Notes: generated by a model from the letters alone, not told the origin. A stretch of DNA of 64,000 nt from Megaustenia siamemsis (GCA_032433765.1 JAVIAB010000024.1:17305648-17369647), one strand, 5' to 3'. Shown: positions 10,615-22,020, counted from the stretch's first letter. Numbers and translations are program-made.

Positions 10615-11030
10615 CATCATCATGTGCCATACCGGTTGGCGTAGGTGATCATGTCCCTCCACAATCTTCTATCTACAGTGCATCGTATCAGTTCTGTTGT
10701 TGACTGTTTTCCATGCCATGACACCAAGCTATCCAGTATTTTCTCTCTTTGTCGCCCGCGATCTCTCTTTCCTTTTATTTTGCCAGTTGTAACCAAGTAT
10801 TCCAACTTTCCTCTTCTCATGATGTGCCCAAAAAATGTTGATTGCTTCTTTCTGATGTTTTTTAAGAGCTCCCTTTTTGTGTTGGCCTCTTTGAGAACTT
10901 CCTCATTGGTCTTTTTAGCTGTCCGGGGAACTTTCAACATTCTTCTGAGAAATCCCATCTCTGTAGCCTCTAATCGTCTTTTCATTTCTTTGTCTACTGT
11001 CCTTGATTCGCTTCCATAGGTCAGAATTCA
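10615..11030 (-). pseudogene. RTE-type LINE 3' end (family R1)
   Basis: The minus strand is open from 10985 to 10620: KRRLEATEMGFLRRMLKVP, EVLKEANTKRELLKNIRK, FFGHIMRRGKLEYLV, GKRDRGRQREKILDS and RRLWRDMITYANRYGT, with an ATGATG tail. This is the best-preserved family R1 C-terminus in the window. The upstream RT catalytic part is lost. Confidence 0.9.
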
Positions 11031-11127
11031 AGGACATTAGACTGGTATTAATAACGACCGATTGCCGGTTGGGCAAAGGTGCGATATCTTGACTTGTTTC
11101 AGACGTTTACCTGACGAATAGTAATTT

Positions 11128-11625
11128 TAATGAAAAATAAACTAGCATTAAAACAAATTACACCAGGGCTAAAACTAAGAATTGCAAAATCTTATATCTT
11201 CTCAATATTCCTACATGGTGCAGAAACATGGACATTAGACAAGAAAACAGAACAGAGAATAGAAGCCTTTGAAATGTGGGTATATAGAAGAATAGGTAGA
11301 ATTAGATGGAAAGAAAAGTAAACATATGATGAAGTCTTAAAACAACTAAAAATGAAAAGAGAACTACTAAACACAATTCAAACAAGACAAATGCGATTTT
11401 GGGGGCCATGTTAAAAGACACAACAGCATACTAAAAGTAATCTTGGAGGAGAAACTACAAGGTAAAAGAGGCAGAGGCAGGCCAAGACTAACATGGACGA
11501 GTAACATAAAAAGATGGACAAGTCTACCTATGACAACCTGCACCATCAAAGCAAGAGACAGAGCAGAATGGCGCTCCAAGGTAGCCAACCTTCGTTGCGG
11601 AGATGGCACCCGATGATGATGATTA
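11128..11625 (+). pseudogene. LINE 3' end (family R3)
   Basis: It encodes KLRIAKSYIFSIFLHGAETWT, RIEAFEMWVYRRIGRIRW, then after a stop and a frameshift LKVILEEKLQGKR, GRPRLTWTSNIKRW and KARDRAEWRSKVANL, ending in a GATGATGATGAT tail. This is RTE-like C-terminal RT sequence. It is related to the fragment at 48020 and distinct from families R1, R2 and R4. Confidence 0.85.
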
Positions 11626-11714
11626 CTATTCATCGTTGGTCATTAAAAGGAAGTTAAGTGGATGTAGATGCCTTATTTCGTGGCTTACAGCAAACTATGA
11701 TACTTACACACACT

Positions 11715-11860
11715 GGCCCAACATATTACTTTAGCGCAGCATTTATGAGCGTTGGTTTGCTTTCCCTCTTTGATCCCAACTCTCTCGGCACGACTTGTTA
11801 GTTTATATCCAGAGGCACCGAGTGGATCTTAATCCACTGTTGCTGCTACTGATGCTTACG
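11715..11860 (-). repeat. dispersed repeat family D, partial
   Basis: On the minus strand it keeps the 'ggcaccg', 'gggatcaaagagggaaa' and 'ggccagtgtg' landmarks shared with 42715 and 11990. It is diverged and partial. Confidence 0.5.
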
Positions 11861-11989
11861 CAATTAATCAGTTATGAGTCGTAGACCACATACAGCCCGG
11901 TTGCTGCAGAGATACATCTTCGCCTTTGATGCGGTATAAGAGAAGAATACTAAGAATATTGTGGAGGCGAAGGCTCGCCTCCCAGCACC

Positions 11990-12290
11990 AGACCTGGAAG
12001 TTGTCAGCGACCCACAGCTGACGGCTTGCGCTAGGGTCGGTGAACTAAAGCCATCCAGACCCTGCTCCACCTCTCCGCGGTGCCTCTAGTAACAGACTAA
12101 CCTGTCTAATCTGGCCAAGGGAGCAGGGATCGAAGAGGGAAGACAACCAGAGTACTCAAAAATTTCGTGCTGAAGTCGGATGTGTTGGGCCGAAAGGCGC
12201 AAATTTAACAGTTATACTGCAAACCACAACACAACGCAGACACGCCCACTTAACGTCCTTTTAAGGGCGGATGACGATGACGAAGAAGAC
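11990..12290 (+). repeat. dispersed repeat family D
   Basis: It runs from 'ctggaagttgtcagcgaccc' through 'gggatcgaagagggaag' and 'gctgaagtcggatgtgttgg' to 'aagggcggatgacgatgacg'. The same order occurs at 38385 (plus) and 42715 (minus). No coding content and no clear A/B boxes were found, so its class is unknown (SINE-like or MITE-like). Confidence 0.7.
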
Positions 12291-12754
12291 GAATATTGTA
12301 ATAAGAAAAGAAATGGGGGTGGGAAGAAATTATTGCAGATTAACAGCATCGAGAAGCATATGGAAGAAAATACAAGGAACTAGCAAATCTTATTGAACAG
12401 AAGAGGAATTATTATACAGTCTACGAATACTCAAGAATACTTTAGTCATCGGGCGAACGTAAGCAAGAAAGAAACTTTCAAGAGAAAGGCTGAACGAAAA
12501 AATTAGGTAAAAAAGAAAATAGTAATTGAAATGAAGGTGGAAGGTTAACTTAAGGAGACAGAATGGAAGAATCTGGGATTGAGGGATGTTGTGTTAGACA
12601 TAGTTAGTCATGGGAAATAACTGTGAAATTCTTTCACAAATTCAGGGAAATAAAAGTCTTATGCATATGCTACAAAAACGAGTAAGACGAGACAGAAGAG
12701 AGAGCTCTGTTTGTTACTCGTCATGCTCCAGGAAAAATACCCCAGAGATATGTA
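12291..12754. other. unassigned sequence
   Basis: No gene or repeat relationship recognised. Short frames only. Confidence 0.45.
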
Positions 12755-12762
12755 GACACGTG

Positions 12763-13029
12763 GGGAGCTGCGATAACTCAGTGGTTAGTGACCTGGACTA
12801 CAAAGGACAAGAGGTAGGGTTCGATCCCAACCGACGGCTTCCGGGTTCACCCTGCCTTAAATGGGTACCGGATTTTTTTCTGGGAAAGTAAAGCGGCACG
12901 GGCGTAATACCGACCACATTACCCCAAAAATCATGTGCTGAAGGTCTGTAAAATTTATGGTCACTAACACCATATTCCCTATACGCCACTTGGCGTGACG
13001 GGGGATCTTTACTTTTTTTTTTTTTAATG
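12763..13029 (+). mobile_element. SINE-A with 8-bp target-site duplication
   Basis: A near-complete copy with an A-box-like GATAACTCAGTGG, B box GGTTCGATCCC, body, tail hairpin and a poly(T)-containing 3' end. GACACGTG flanks it at 12755-12762 and 13030-13037. It lies just upstream of family D sequence. Confidence 0.92.
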
Positions 13030-13124
13030 GACACGTGTATTCATAGATGGTTCCGCAGCTGAAACAAGGAAAGAGGAAGTGGGACTTACATAACTTACCA
13101 AAGTGGAAAAACAGAAACAGGAGG

Positions 13125-13255
13125 CAAAAGGGCCTGACAGCAGCAGAGCTGGAAGTTGTCAGCGACCCACAGCTGATGGCTTGCGCCACGATCGATGAAC
13201 CAGAACCACCCAGACCCTGCTCCAACTCTCCGTGGTACCTCAAACTCCAAATCTC
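13125..13255 (+). repeat. dispersed repeat family D, left part
   Basis: It matches the first part of the copy at 11990 ('ctggaagttgtcagcgaccc' through 'ccagaccctgctcc'). It is then replaced by the start of the 70-bp array. Confidence 0.7.
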
Positions 13256-13261
13256 ACCTAC

Positions 13262-14050
13262 GTAGGATAAGATCCAATACTATGCAACATGCAACTGTGC
13301 AGCACCTAAACTCCAGAGCACACCTACCCAAGATAGGATCAAGTACTCTACAACATGCAACTGTACAGTATCCAGACAAACTCTAGAGTACACCTACCCA
13401 AGATAGGACCCAGTACTCTACAACATGCAACTGTACAGTATCCAGACAAACTCTAGAGCACACCTACCCAAGATAGGATCAAGTACTCTACAACATGCAA
13501 CTGTACAGTATCCATACAAACTCTAGAGCACACTTACCCAAGATAGGACCCAGTACTCTACAACATGCAACTGTACAGTATCCAGACAAACTCTAGAGCA
13601 CACCTACCCAAGATAGGATCAAGTACTCTTCAACATGCAACTGTACAGTATCCAGACAAACTCTAGAGCACACCTACACAAGATAGGACCCAGTACTCTA
13701 CAACATGCAACTGTACGGTATCCAGGCAAACTAGAGCATACCTACCCAAGATAGGACCCAGTACTCTACAACATGCAACTGTACAGTATACAGACAAACT
13801 CTAGAGCACACCTACACAAGATATGACCCAGTACTCTACAACATGCAACTGTGCAGTATCCAGACAAACTCTAGAGCACACCTACCCAAGATAGGACCCA
13901 GTACTCTACAACATGCAACTGTACAGTATCCAGACAAACTCTTGGGCATACCTACACAATATAGGACCCAGTACTCTACAACATGCAACTGTGCAGCACA
14001 CATACAAACTCTAGAGCACATCTACACAAGATAGGACCCAGTACTCAGCA
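13262..14050. repeat. 70-bp tandem array, about 11 copies
   Basis: ACTCTACAACATGCAACTG recurs every 70 bp (13345, 13415, 13485). Units alternate between 'aggatcaagt' and 'aggacccagt' variants, which suggests a higher-order dimer in part of the array. Confidence 0.95.
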
Positions 14051-14147
14051 CGACACACTGTGAGCTACCTTAACAGGGGCTTAGACGTCGGACATTGCAT
14101 GGACTGAAAGCGGTCACCGACTTATAATTGAATCAGCGAAGAGAAAT

Positions 14148-14365
14148 AATCAAGTCTCTTTTCCTTCTTCTACCTTCCAGCTCCCTGTGGAGCATAGGCC
14201 TTCAACAAACACTTTCCAAGCCGTTCTGTTTCTTGCCATTTTTTAAAGATCTTTCCATGTCTTCCCCATCAACTTCATCTCTGCTTCCATCTGCTTTCTC
14301 CAAGAATATCTTGGCCTTCTTCTCTCTTTTTCCTTGGGGGGTTCCAAAAAAGGACCTGTTGTGTA
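14148..14365 (-). pseudogene. RTE-type LINE 3' end (family R4)
   Basis: On the minus strand it matches the last 200 or so bp of the intact RTE at 59027-62173: the 'gacctgttgtg' equivalent, SWRKQMEAEMKLMGKTWKDL, and 'aagtgtttgttgaaggcct'. It is 5'-truncated, diverged and frameshifted. Confidence 0.82.
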
Positions 14366-15548
14366 ATACTCAAACGTATTATTGTACTTTAAAGCTGTAT
14401 TTCTGGAACATGACCAACCAATCTGGTAAAGTGAATACTGATTTAAGAGGGAAGACAAAACATCGCACCCAAAAAAATAATAAAAAACCACGACACAGCG
14501 TAACAACGTCTATTTAAATCCACCCCCCCCCCCCTCCTTTTTTTGGCGAGCCTGAAATAGAAGTAATCGTATGACAAACGCAGAAGTTAACTATTCACAT
14601 TTCGCCTTTCACTAAAATATCACTTTTATCTTCAACACTACAACCGACTATACAGTTAGCAATATACTCCCTACTCTCAAACATACCATTCTGAAGCTAC
14701 TTGTTTAGATGACCTGTTCCCCTCCAAAGATTGTTTCCCCGGCATTTGCCAGAGGTATTGAGACGCCAGTCGCGGTTCAGTGAACATCAATCTTCAAAGG
14801 AAAACGGCAGATCAAGAGTCTATGGAGTGGGGGGAAACCAAGAATGAAGTTTTTTCTTTCCTTTTTTTATTCACTCAAGCAGCGTCTGGCTTGGTAAATG
14901 GGCTCTCTTAAGTTTAACGCTAACCAAAAAAAGAGGGCTCAAATACTTGGCGGTCGTTGCAACAATATAGCCAGAGATTCATACAATTGCAGGCCCGCTG
15001 AAGTTTCAAACGTATACACAACAGAGGCTACGTGTCTGATGTAGTTTGTAGTCTAGTTATTTTTAACTAAACAACTCTTCTATACACAAAGGGAAAGCAT
15101 ATTAAATGTACAGATCGAGAAAATGCAACTACGGAATGTGTTACATATCTTGCTGTTGTTAGCAGCCTACCGACAAAGCAGTCGGGGCCGCCATGTGAAA
15201 GGCTTTGGGGCAACGACAAAATCTACTCTTACCTTTCCAGATTCGCGGTCATTCTTCGTAGATGGACTATACCTAAGTCGCGATGTGCTTTTCTATCTCA
15301 AAACATTATCAGCAATGCTATTTTTTCTCTCTTTCCTTTGATTTCTCTCCACGGTTCATTGAATGACAGTGTGATAGTTCCTTTATTATATCTTCTGAGT
15401 ACGCAACATATCCAGCTGGTGTCTGTTATAACGTGCCTGTCTTATCTTGGAGGCAGCTTGTGGTTGTTATGTCGGACTAGACTTTCTTCATGAAAATCAG
15501 TTATGCCAAGGCTCAAATATATTCGTCAAGGATAATAGATATCATGGG
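14366..15548. other. unassigned sequence
   Basis: It contains a C14-like homopolymer near 14521 and several short frames. I see no domain, RNA gene or relation to repeats elsewhere in the window. Confidence 0.45.
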
Positions 15549-16118
15549 CTAATTGAGAATATAGAGGAAAATACCCTGATACAGTGGGTTGAATAACACA
15601 GAGAAAAATACCATGATACAGTGGGTTGAATAACACAGAGAAAAATACCATGAAGCAGTGGGTTGAATAACACAGAGAAAAATACCATGATATAGTGGGT
15701 TGAATAACACAGAGGAAAATACCCTGATACAATGGGTTGAATATAATAGAGGAAAATACCCTGATACAATGGGTTGAATATCATAGAGGAAAATACCCTG
15801 ATATAATGGATTGAATATCATAGAGGAAAATACCCTGATACAGTGGGTTGAATAACACAGAGAATATGGAGGAAAATACCCTGATACAGTGGGTTAAATA
15901 ACACAGAGGAAAATACCCTGATACAATGGGTTGAATATCATAGAGGAAAATACCCTGATACAATAGGTTCAATATCATAGAGGAAAATACCCTGATATAA
16001 TGGGTTGAATATCATAGAGGAAAATACCCTGATACAGTGGGTTGAATAACACAGAGAATATGGAGGAAAATACCCTGATACAATGGGTTGAATATCATAG
16101 AGGAAAATACCCCGATAC
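15549..16118. repeat. 37-bp minisatellite, left half of a split array
   Basis: ACCCTGATACAATGGGTTG recurs every 37 bp (for example 15721 and 15758). Some units carry an 'aacacagaga' variant. The array stops abruptly at 16118, where the LINE begins, and continues after the LINE at 20338. Confidence 0.95.
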
Positions 16119-16125
16119 ACGCACC

Positions 16126-16141
16126 AAGATGGCGCCATGTT
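16126..16141 (+). promoter_or_regulatory. YY1-like palindromic motif at LINE 5' end
   Basis: AAGATGGCGCCATGTT contains AANATGGC and its reverse-complement form GCCATNTT, the YY1 core, in a near-palindrome 7 bp from the LINE's first base. In mammalian L1 a YY1 site at the same position fixes the transcription start. Here the role is inferred. Confidence 0.5.
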
Positions 16142-16589
16142 GGCTGGCCTATTCATAAGATTCACAGATAAGTGCTGTTTCCAGTGAAATTTCCTGTTTA
16201 TTTGTTTGTTTTTATTTATTTTTTGAGGGTTCATGTGAGTGTGCGCGCTTTCTATTTGATGTTAATCACTTTGCTTCTTTTGATTCATTGCATTTTGTTA
16301 TAATTTCCTTATTTCATCACTTATTATTGTTGTTGCACTATTGAACGCGTCAAAAAATGGCGGTTTGTTTACGCCGGTCTGTCGTCAAGGACGCGTAAGT
16401 CATTTAATTTGTAGAAAGCTCACAGTGTTTCCGCGTGCTGCTGAGCAAGTTACTGGAGCTGGCCAGTTTATAGCGTGGAACGGGTTCTGGGCCGTGCGAC
16501 TGAGCAAGTGCACGTGAGTCTAGACCATCCAAAGCAACAACGTTCAGCGACGTTCATCTTTAAAGACGACGGTAAGTGTAAGTTTTCAG

Positions 16590-17954
16590 ATGCAGCCCAA
16601 ACTACATCATCGAAGAAGGAAAACACGACGGGGCAAGAGGGGTGGCACTAAACTATCAAAGTGTGAGAGGCTAGGCCTAAAGTATGTGCGCGTTACTTAT
16701 TGGAATTGTGGGTCCATTAATCAACGACGGCCCATTCTTGATAAGCTACTGTGCGGCGCCGATATAATGGTTTTGCAAGAAACTCTTCTTGGTGACAGGA
16801 CAGTAATTACTCCTGGCTTTCATTGCTTTTACAATAGACGACACCTTGGGCAGGCCATCCTTGTGCGCAACAATATGGTGGCAGCTGAGGTTGATATGTC
16901 TGCGTGGAACAATGCAGAATTGCAGGTACATGCGGTTAGGGTGCAGACCCCAGTTCATTTCGTGATTGTTAATGTGTATGCCTGTAATGGGAAGGTGAAC
17001 ACACAACAATGGCAGAATCTCTTCGAGTTCGATGAAGAGAATGTCATTTTCTGCGGAGACTTTAATGCTAGAGGAGACCAGTGGGGCAACGTCATAACCA
17101 ACAAGCAGGAAGAAGACCTAGAGAACGCACTAGTGCCAGTCGATTTAGTGTGCTTGAATGATGGAAGGGCAACAAGAATGGCCACTCGAACAGGGGACTC
17201 TGATAGTGTCATAGACCTGGCACTGGTGTCGGTCGATTTAGTGTGCTTGAATGATGGAAGGGCAACAAGAATGGCCACTCGAACAGGGGACTCTGATAGT
17301 GTCATAGACCTGGCACTGGTGTCGGTCGATTTAGTGTGCTTGAATGATGGAAGGGCAACAAGAATGGCCACTCGAACAGGGGACTCTGATAGTGTCATAG
17401 ACCTGGCACTGGTGTCTTCCACCTTCGCACCGGTTTGCAGGTGGAGTGCACTGGGGTTCCACGGAAGTGATCACTATCCATGTGTCCTCCTAATTGAGAA
17501 AGGCGGAAATAAACGCCAGAGAAGAAAGCTCCACACATTCAACTACGAGAAAACAGACCAGGACGTCATTAGCAAAATCAGACATAGGAAACAGAGCGCC
17601 CCTCGTAGGAGGCAGGAGAGATTGACGCAGCCACCCTGGTGGAACGTAGATGTCGAGGAAGCTTGGCGGAGCAAGAGACAAACGGTCAAGACATGGCAGA
17701 AAGCCAGAAGGTATGGTAGAACACAACCTGAGCTCTTGAAGCGTCTGAAAGTAGAGGTCGACCAAAAAATGATGCACTTTAAACTATGCGCTAAGCAGGC
17801 TAAGGATGCCAAATGGGATGACTTCTGTAAAAAAAGTGTGCTCAGAAAAATCGCTAGCCACATTCTGGCGCCTTCATCAGTGCATGAATGGCACACCACG
17901 ACACAGAGGTATACCAGACTTTCAGAGCACAGACCAGATATGGCACAAATCTGA
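16590..17954 (+). pseudogene. LINE endonuclease part of broken polyprotein
   Basis: The first 30 residues are Lys/Arg rich, as in many LINE N-termini. The APE-type endonuclease then shows WNCGSI (38-43), QET with the metal-binding Glu64, CGDFNA (155-160, catalytic Asp/Asn), an IDLALVS motif, and GSDHY with Asp294 and His295. The catalytic set is therefore present. Residues 184-276 are three tandem copies of a 31-residue block, which lengthens the domain by 62 residues. Downstream, a linker with WWNVDVEEAWRSKRQTVKTW leads to AKWDDFCKK, after which the biological frame moves to +1 at an A7 run (17829-17835). The last 40 or so residues of this frame are spurious. The start was chosen as the first Met in the open frame. 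Confidence 0.88.
17139..17417 (+). repeat. in-frame 93-bp triplication in the endonuclease
   Basis: Three 93-bp copies begin at 17139, 17232 and 17325. They appear identical apart from the final base. Each encodes 31 residues starting VDLVCLNDGRATR and ending SVIDLALVS. Confidence 0.97.
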
Positions 17955-19926
17955 TGAGAGCAAAGGGAAGGCCCTGCTTGCCCGCTACATTGAGCAGACG
18001 GACCAAAGAAATGAGGCTGTAAGAATGAGGATACGGGGATCTTTGTCAAATTTGTGTGAGGATGTAGGGCTGGAAGAAGATCTCACAATCACAACCGATA
18101 CCATTCGCGCGACACTTAAAAGGTCACACAACACTGCTCCTGGTCCAGATGGTGTTCGGTATGATGACATAGGCGATTTAGCTGATGACGACTTGACAAC
18201 ACTGGCCAATGAGTTTAATGCCAGTATTCGGAGTGGCCAGATTAAGGAGGAGTGGCTACACAGCTACTTACTACCGCTACCGAAGCCAAACAAGGACCAT
18301 TCTCAGATCAGTGCCTACAGAATCATCACAATGCAGAACACTGCGGGCAAGCTGCTGGAGAAAATAGTTGCCCGTGTCCTCACGTGTCGCCTTGAACAGA
18401 AACGCGTATTCCCATCCACACTCGGAGGTTATAGATATAACAAAGAGACATGGCTCAATGCGGCAGTATTTGCCTATGACGTCTTCGAAGGCTTCCACAG
18501 ACGAGAGGAGACATGTGCTGCTGCTATAGATCTGGAGGATGCATACAACAGGGTACCATTTGAATATCTCATGCATATGCTTCTCAAACTGGCGGTGAAC
18601 CCCTTCCTCATAAGATGGATCGCCGCGGCACTGTTTCAGAGGAAGGTGATACTCAGATGTGGAAGTTGGTCTTCCGAGCCAACATCCATTTGTCCTGGGC
18701 TGCCACAAGGCTCACCATTGTCACCAGTTCTATTTAATGTGTACACAATAACGATCACGGCCCAACAGCTGGATGGGAGGGGAAGAACTATGACTTTTGC
18801 TGATGATATTCTGGTATATCGACAGGGAAGAGACAGACGGGGAATCGCCTCCACAATGCAAGACGAACTCGATCGCATTTCTTCCTGGTGTGGGGTTTCA
18901 GGTGCCTTGGTTAATCCTAATAAAGCATCAGTTTCATGGTTCTCCCTTAACAATCATATCGTTAATACGACCACACCGGTAGTACGAATGGGAGCTGATG
19001 AGGTGACCAGGGACAAGTTGATGACATACCTCGGAGTTAAGTTTGATCGCAGCCTGTGTTTTCGGGACCACGTTGACCATGTGATAACAAAATCCCGCGA
19101 AGGATTAGCCGCCTTGAAGGTCATGGCAGCTGCCAACATCGAGCAGAGGCTACTTACTCTTCTGTTCCAGGGATTAGTCCTCGCACCAATCGAGTATGCC
19201 CTGGCCATTCTTACTGTCAGTACAACTCAAATTGATAGGCTGGAGAAAATACAAAATGAAGCCATGCGCATTATCCTGGGATGTACGAGGGACACTCCCT
19301 GTGTGGCAATGAGGTATCTTCTTGACTTTCCAACCATGGATGACAGAATCAAGATCTGGAGAGCACGAGCATACCTGAAGATTAGTACAGATACAGAGCA
19401 TCCATTGCACCACGTGCTCAACACAGAGAAAGGTACCAGGCTAAAAAGAGGCAAATCATGGGTGGGCCGAGCAGAAGATGTCATCAAACAGGTATGTGGG
19501 CTTACCAATCTCAGCGTTGGTGAGGAGTGGATATCGGTGCCTACGTCATTCAAGGTTACTTTCTCATGTATTGTCACACTCGACAGGAAAAGTAGGGAAC
19601 AGAACCCAGTCGTGGTTAATGCTGAGGTCAACGGTCTCATCTGCGATAACACCGATGAGAAAGGTGCAGTCATCTATACAGACGGATCTGTAAGACGACA
19701 CGAAAAAAGTGCATGGGCATTTACAGCACGTTCGGCAGGCAGAATAGCCAAGGAAGACAGTGGTGCATACGCCATGACCACGAGTAGCATGACAATGGAG
19801 GTGATGGCAGTGACCAAGGCATTCAAATGGTTAGAGTCACAAGACTACATCCACGCATGTATACTGAGTGATTCGATGAGCATGATAAAAAAAGTGGAGG
19901 CGGCTTTGTACGCATGCAATGGGTAG
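17806..19926 (+). pseudogene. LINE reverse transcriptase and RNase H part
   Basis: The frame is +1 to the endonuclease ORF. Real homology starts near residue 20 (FWRLHQCMNG), so the indicated Met is not a natural start. RT motifs in order are APGPDGV (111-117), ISAYRIITMQNTAGKLLE (168-185), AIDLEDAYNRV with catalytic Asp242, GLPQGSPLSPVLFN (298-311), FADD (331-334, catalytic Asp333/334) and YLGVKFD (408-414). After the thumb and a linker, an RNase H domain begins at VIYTDGS with Asp626, MTMEVMAV with Glu665 and LSDS with Asp689. The frame ends in a stop after KKVEAALYACNG. Homology resumes in another frame at 19902, just after an A7 run at 19887-19893. All catalytic residues remain, so the element is recently disabled or the breaks are consensus errors. 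Confidence 0.9.
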
Positions 19927-20198
19927 AGTCGTTGCAGAAATCCAAAATACGTAAGGTCACCTTTGTCTATGTCCCTGGACATGCGGGAGTACGGGGAAAT
20001 GAGAGAGCGGACAGGTTGGCTAGCTGCGCTGTCGTTGAGGACGGGCAACCGATGGATCGGGCGGACGTCATCAATGCACTCCGAGATGTGGGAAGAGCAC
20101 AGGACTTCGACAAACATAGATCAATGTCGCTTCTTCGGATGATGGAAATGGAGTTAAGATGGGCACAGCCAGAAATGAGAAACTTGGTGGCCGTGTAA
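19902..20198 (+). pseudogene. LINE RNase H C-terminal half
   Basis: This continues the RNase H domain in the original endonuclease frame. GFVRMQWVESLQKS and VTFVYVPGHAGVRGNERAD supply the final conserved His, Asn and Asp. The frame stops at 20196-20198. A third frame from 20189 continues through RRLINQHRTGVVSRWTLREL and EHLWTCSEC to a stop at 20327-20329, probably the true C-terminus with a partial Cys motif. Confidence 0.85.
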
Positions 20199-20337
20199 GA
20201 AGACTTATCAACCAACATAGAACTGGAGTCGTCAGTCGCTGGACACTGAGGGAATTGCTGAGGAGGGGATCTGAGCACCTATGGACATGTTCGGAGTGCA
20301 ATGATGATGACCCGCAAATAACTCAATAACTCAATAA

Positions 20338-21330
20338 CCCTGATACAATGGGTTGAATATCATAGAGGAAAATACCCTGATACAATGGGTTGAATAACAT
20401 GAGAATAAGGAGTAAAATACCCTGATACAATGGGTTGAATATCATAGAGGAAAATACCCTGATACAATGGGTTGAATATCATAGAGGAAAATACCCTGAT
20501 ACAATGGGTTGAATAACACAGAGAATATGGAGGAAAATACCCTGATACAGTGGGTTGAATAACACACAGAACATAGAGGAAAATACCCTGATACAGTGGG
20601 TTGAGTAACACACAGAATATAGAGGAAAATACCCTGATACAGTGGGTTGAATAACACACAGAACATAAAGGAAAATACCCTGATACAGTGGGTTGAATAA
20701 CACACAGAACATAGAGGAAAATACCCTGATACAGTGGGTTGAATAACACACAGAACATAAAGGAAAATACCATGATAAAGTGGGTTGAATAACACACAGA
20801 ACATAGAGGAAAATACCCTGATACAGATGGTTGAATAACACACAGAACATAAAGGAAAATACCCTGATAAAGTGGGTTGAATAACACACAGAACATAGAG
20901 GAAAATACCCTGATACAGATGGTTGAATAACACACAGAACATAGAGGAAAATACCCTGATACTGTGGGTTGAATAACACACAGAACATAGAGGAAAACAC
21001 CCTGATAAAGTGGGTTGAGTAACACACAGAATATAGAGGAACATACCCTGATACAGTGGGTTGAATAACACACAGAACATAGAGGAAAATACCCTGATAC
21101 AGTGGGTTGAGTAACACACAGAATATAGAGGAAAATACCCTGATACAGTGGGTTGAATAACACACAGAACATAGAGGAAAATACCCTGATACAGATGGTT
21201 GAATAACACACAGAACATAGAGGAAAACACCCTGATAAAGTGGGTCGAAAAACACAGAACATAGAGGAAAATACCATGATACAGATGGTTGAATAACATA
21301 GAGAATATAGAGAAAAATACTTTGATGTCA
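20338..21330. repeat. 46-bp minisatellite, right half of the split array
   Basis: The unit continues the left array but is longer (46 bp, with an added 'cacacagaacata' segment). ACCCTGATACAGTGGGTTG recurs at 20585 and 20631. All three minus-strand frames lack stops, giving spurious frames of about 260-320 codons. Confidence 0.95.
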
Positions 21331-21659
21331 CGTACTGAATGACACAAAGAACACACTGACAAGTACTTGTAGAAAACCCGTCAAATGCTTCTATAAATGT
21401 CCAGTGAGAAAATCTGACTGTCTTGTATGCAGCATATTCGTCACAGTAAGACAGTGTTTACTCTCACCGCTATATTTATTATCTACACTTCATACAATCA
21501 CTAAAGCTGCTAACCAACTACCTGAAGGTTTCAATGAGACGAGTATGAACTGCAGCATCAACTAAATTACGTTTGCTAGGAGTACAATATGAAGATAAAC
21601 AACAAAAAAGACAGAAATAATTAGAATAAACAACAATCCAGTCCAAAGCTACTTTTATC
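21331..21659. other. unassigned sequence
   Basis: No gene or repeat relation seen. Confidence 0.45.
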
Positions 21660-22020
21660 TTCTTTTTCTTTCCTTCCTCATCTACCTTTCAGCGTCGAGG
21701 GGGGATATAATTTGCAGTCTTTTGCTCTTCTGTTCACCTCTGCTTCTGTTATGTTTCCTAGTGCTTCTAATATTCCATCGATCCATCTTTTTCGCGGTCG
21801 ACCCATGGGTCTGGTGTTCGCACAACGTTTGTTGAAGGCTCGTTGTGTTGTGTTTGATCTTTCTACCTTGTCACGTGGCCAAACTATTTTATCTGTTGTT
21901 TCCTTATATATTCTATGGCGGGGGCTATTCCTAGCTTTTTTCTCAGTTCTTCATTCCTGATCTTATCTCTCAGACTGTTTCCTGTCATTCGTCTAACACA
22001 TTTCATCTCAATAGAGGTTA
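21660..22020 (-). pseudogene. RTE-like LINE C-terminal remnant
   Basis: On the minus strand from 22010: CVRRMTGNSLRDKIRNEELR, KKLGIAPAIEYIRKQQIK, FGHVT, then after breaks VVRTPDPWVDREKD and a lysine-rich end. The pattern of an RRMTGxSLRDKIRNEELR block before a GH.. block is typical of RTE-like RT C-termini. It is degraded and separate from families R1-R4. Confidence 0.68.

Larger units (their letters stand above)
16119..20337 (+). mobile_element. single-ORF APE-type LINE (I/Ingi-like), nearly full length
   Basis: The element comprises a 470-bp leader without an ORF1, an endonuclease-RT-RNase H polyprotein broken by frameshifts, and a short tail of ACTCAATA repeats (20321-20337). It sits inside a minisatellite. 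CCCCGATAC (16110-16118) and CCCTGATAC (20338-20346) bracket it as a 9-bp target-site duplication. The 5' end begins with a YY1-like double motif at 16126-16141. Domain order and the RNase H domain place it with the I/Ingi group rather than RTE. Clade assignment would need a tree. Confidence 0.9.

Noticed and set aside
20360..21362. Three overlapping minus-strand open frames of 258-323 codons
   Set aside because: The 46-bp unit has no stop on that strand in any frame. The frames are by-products of the minisatellite.
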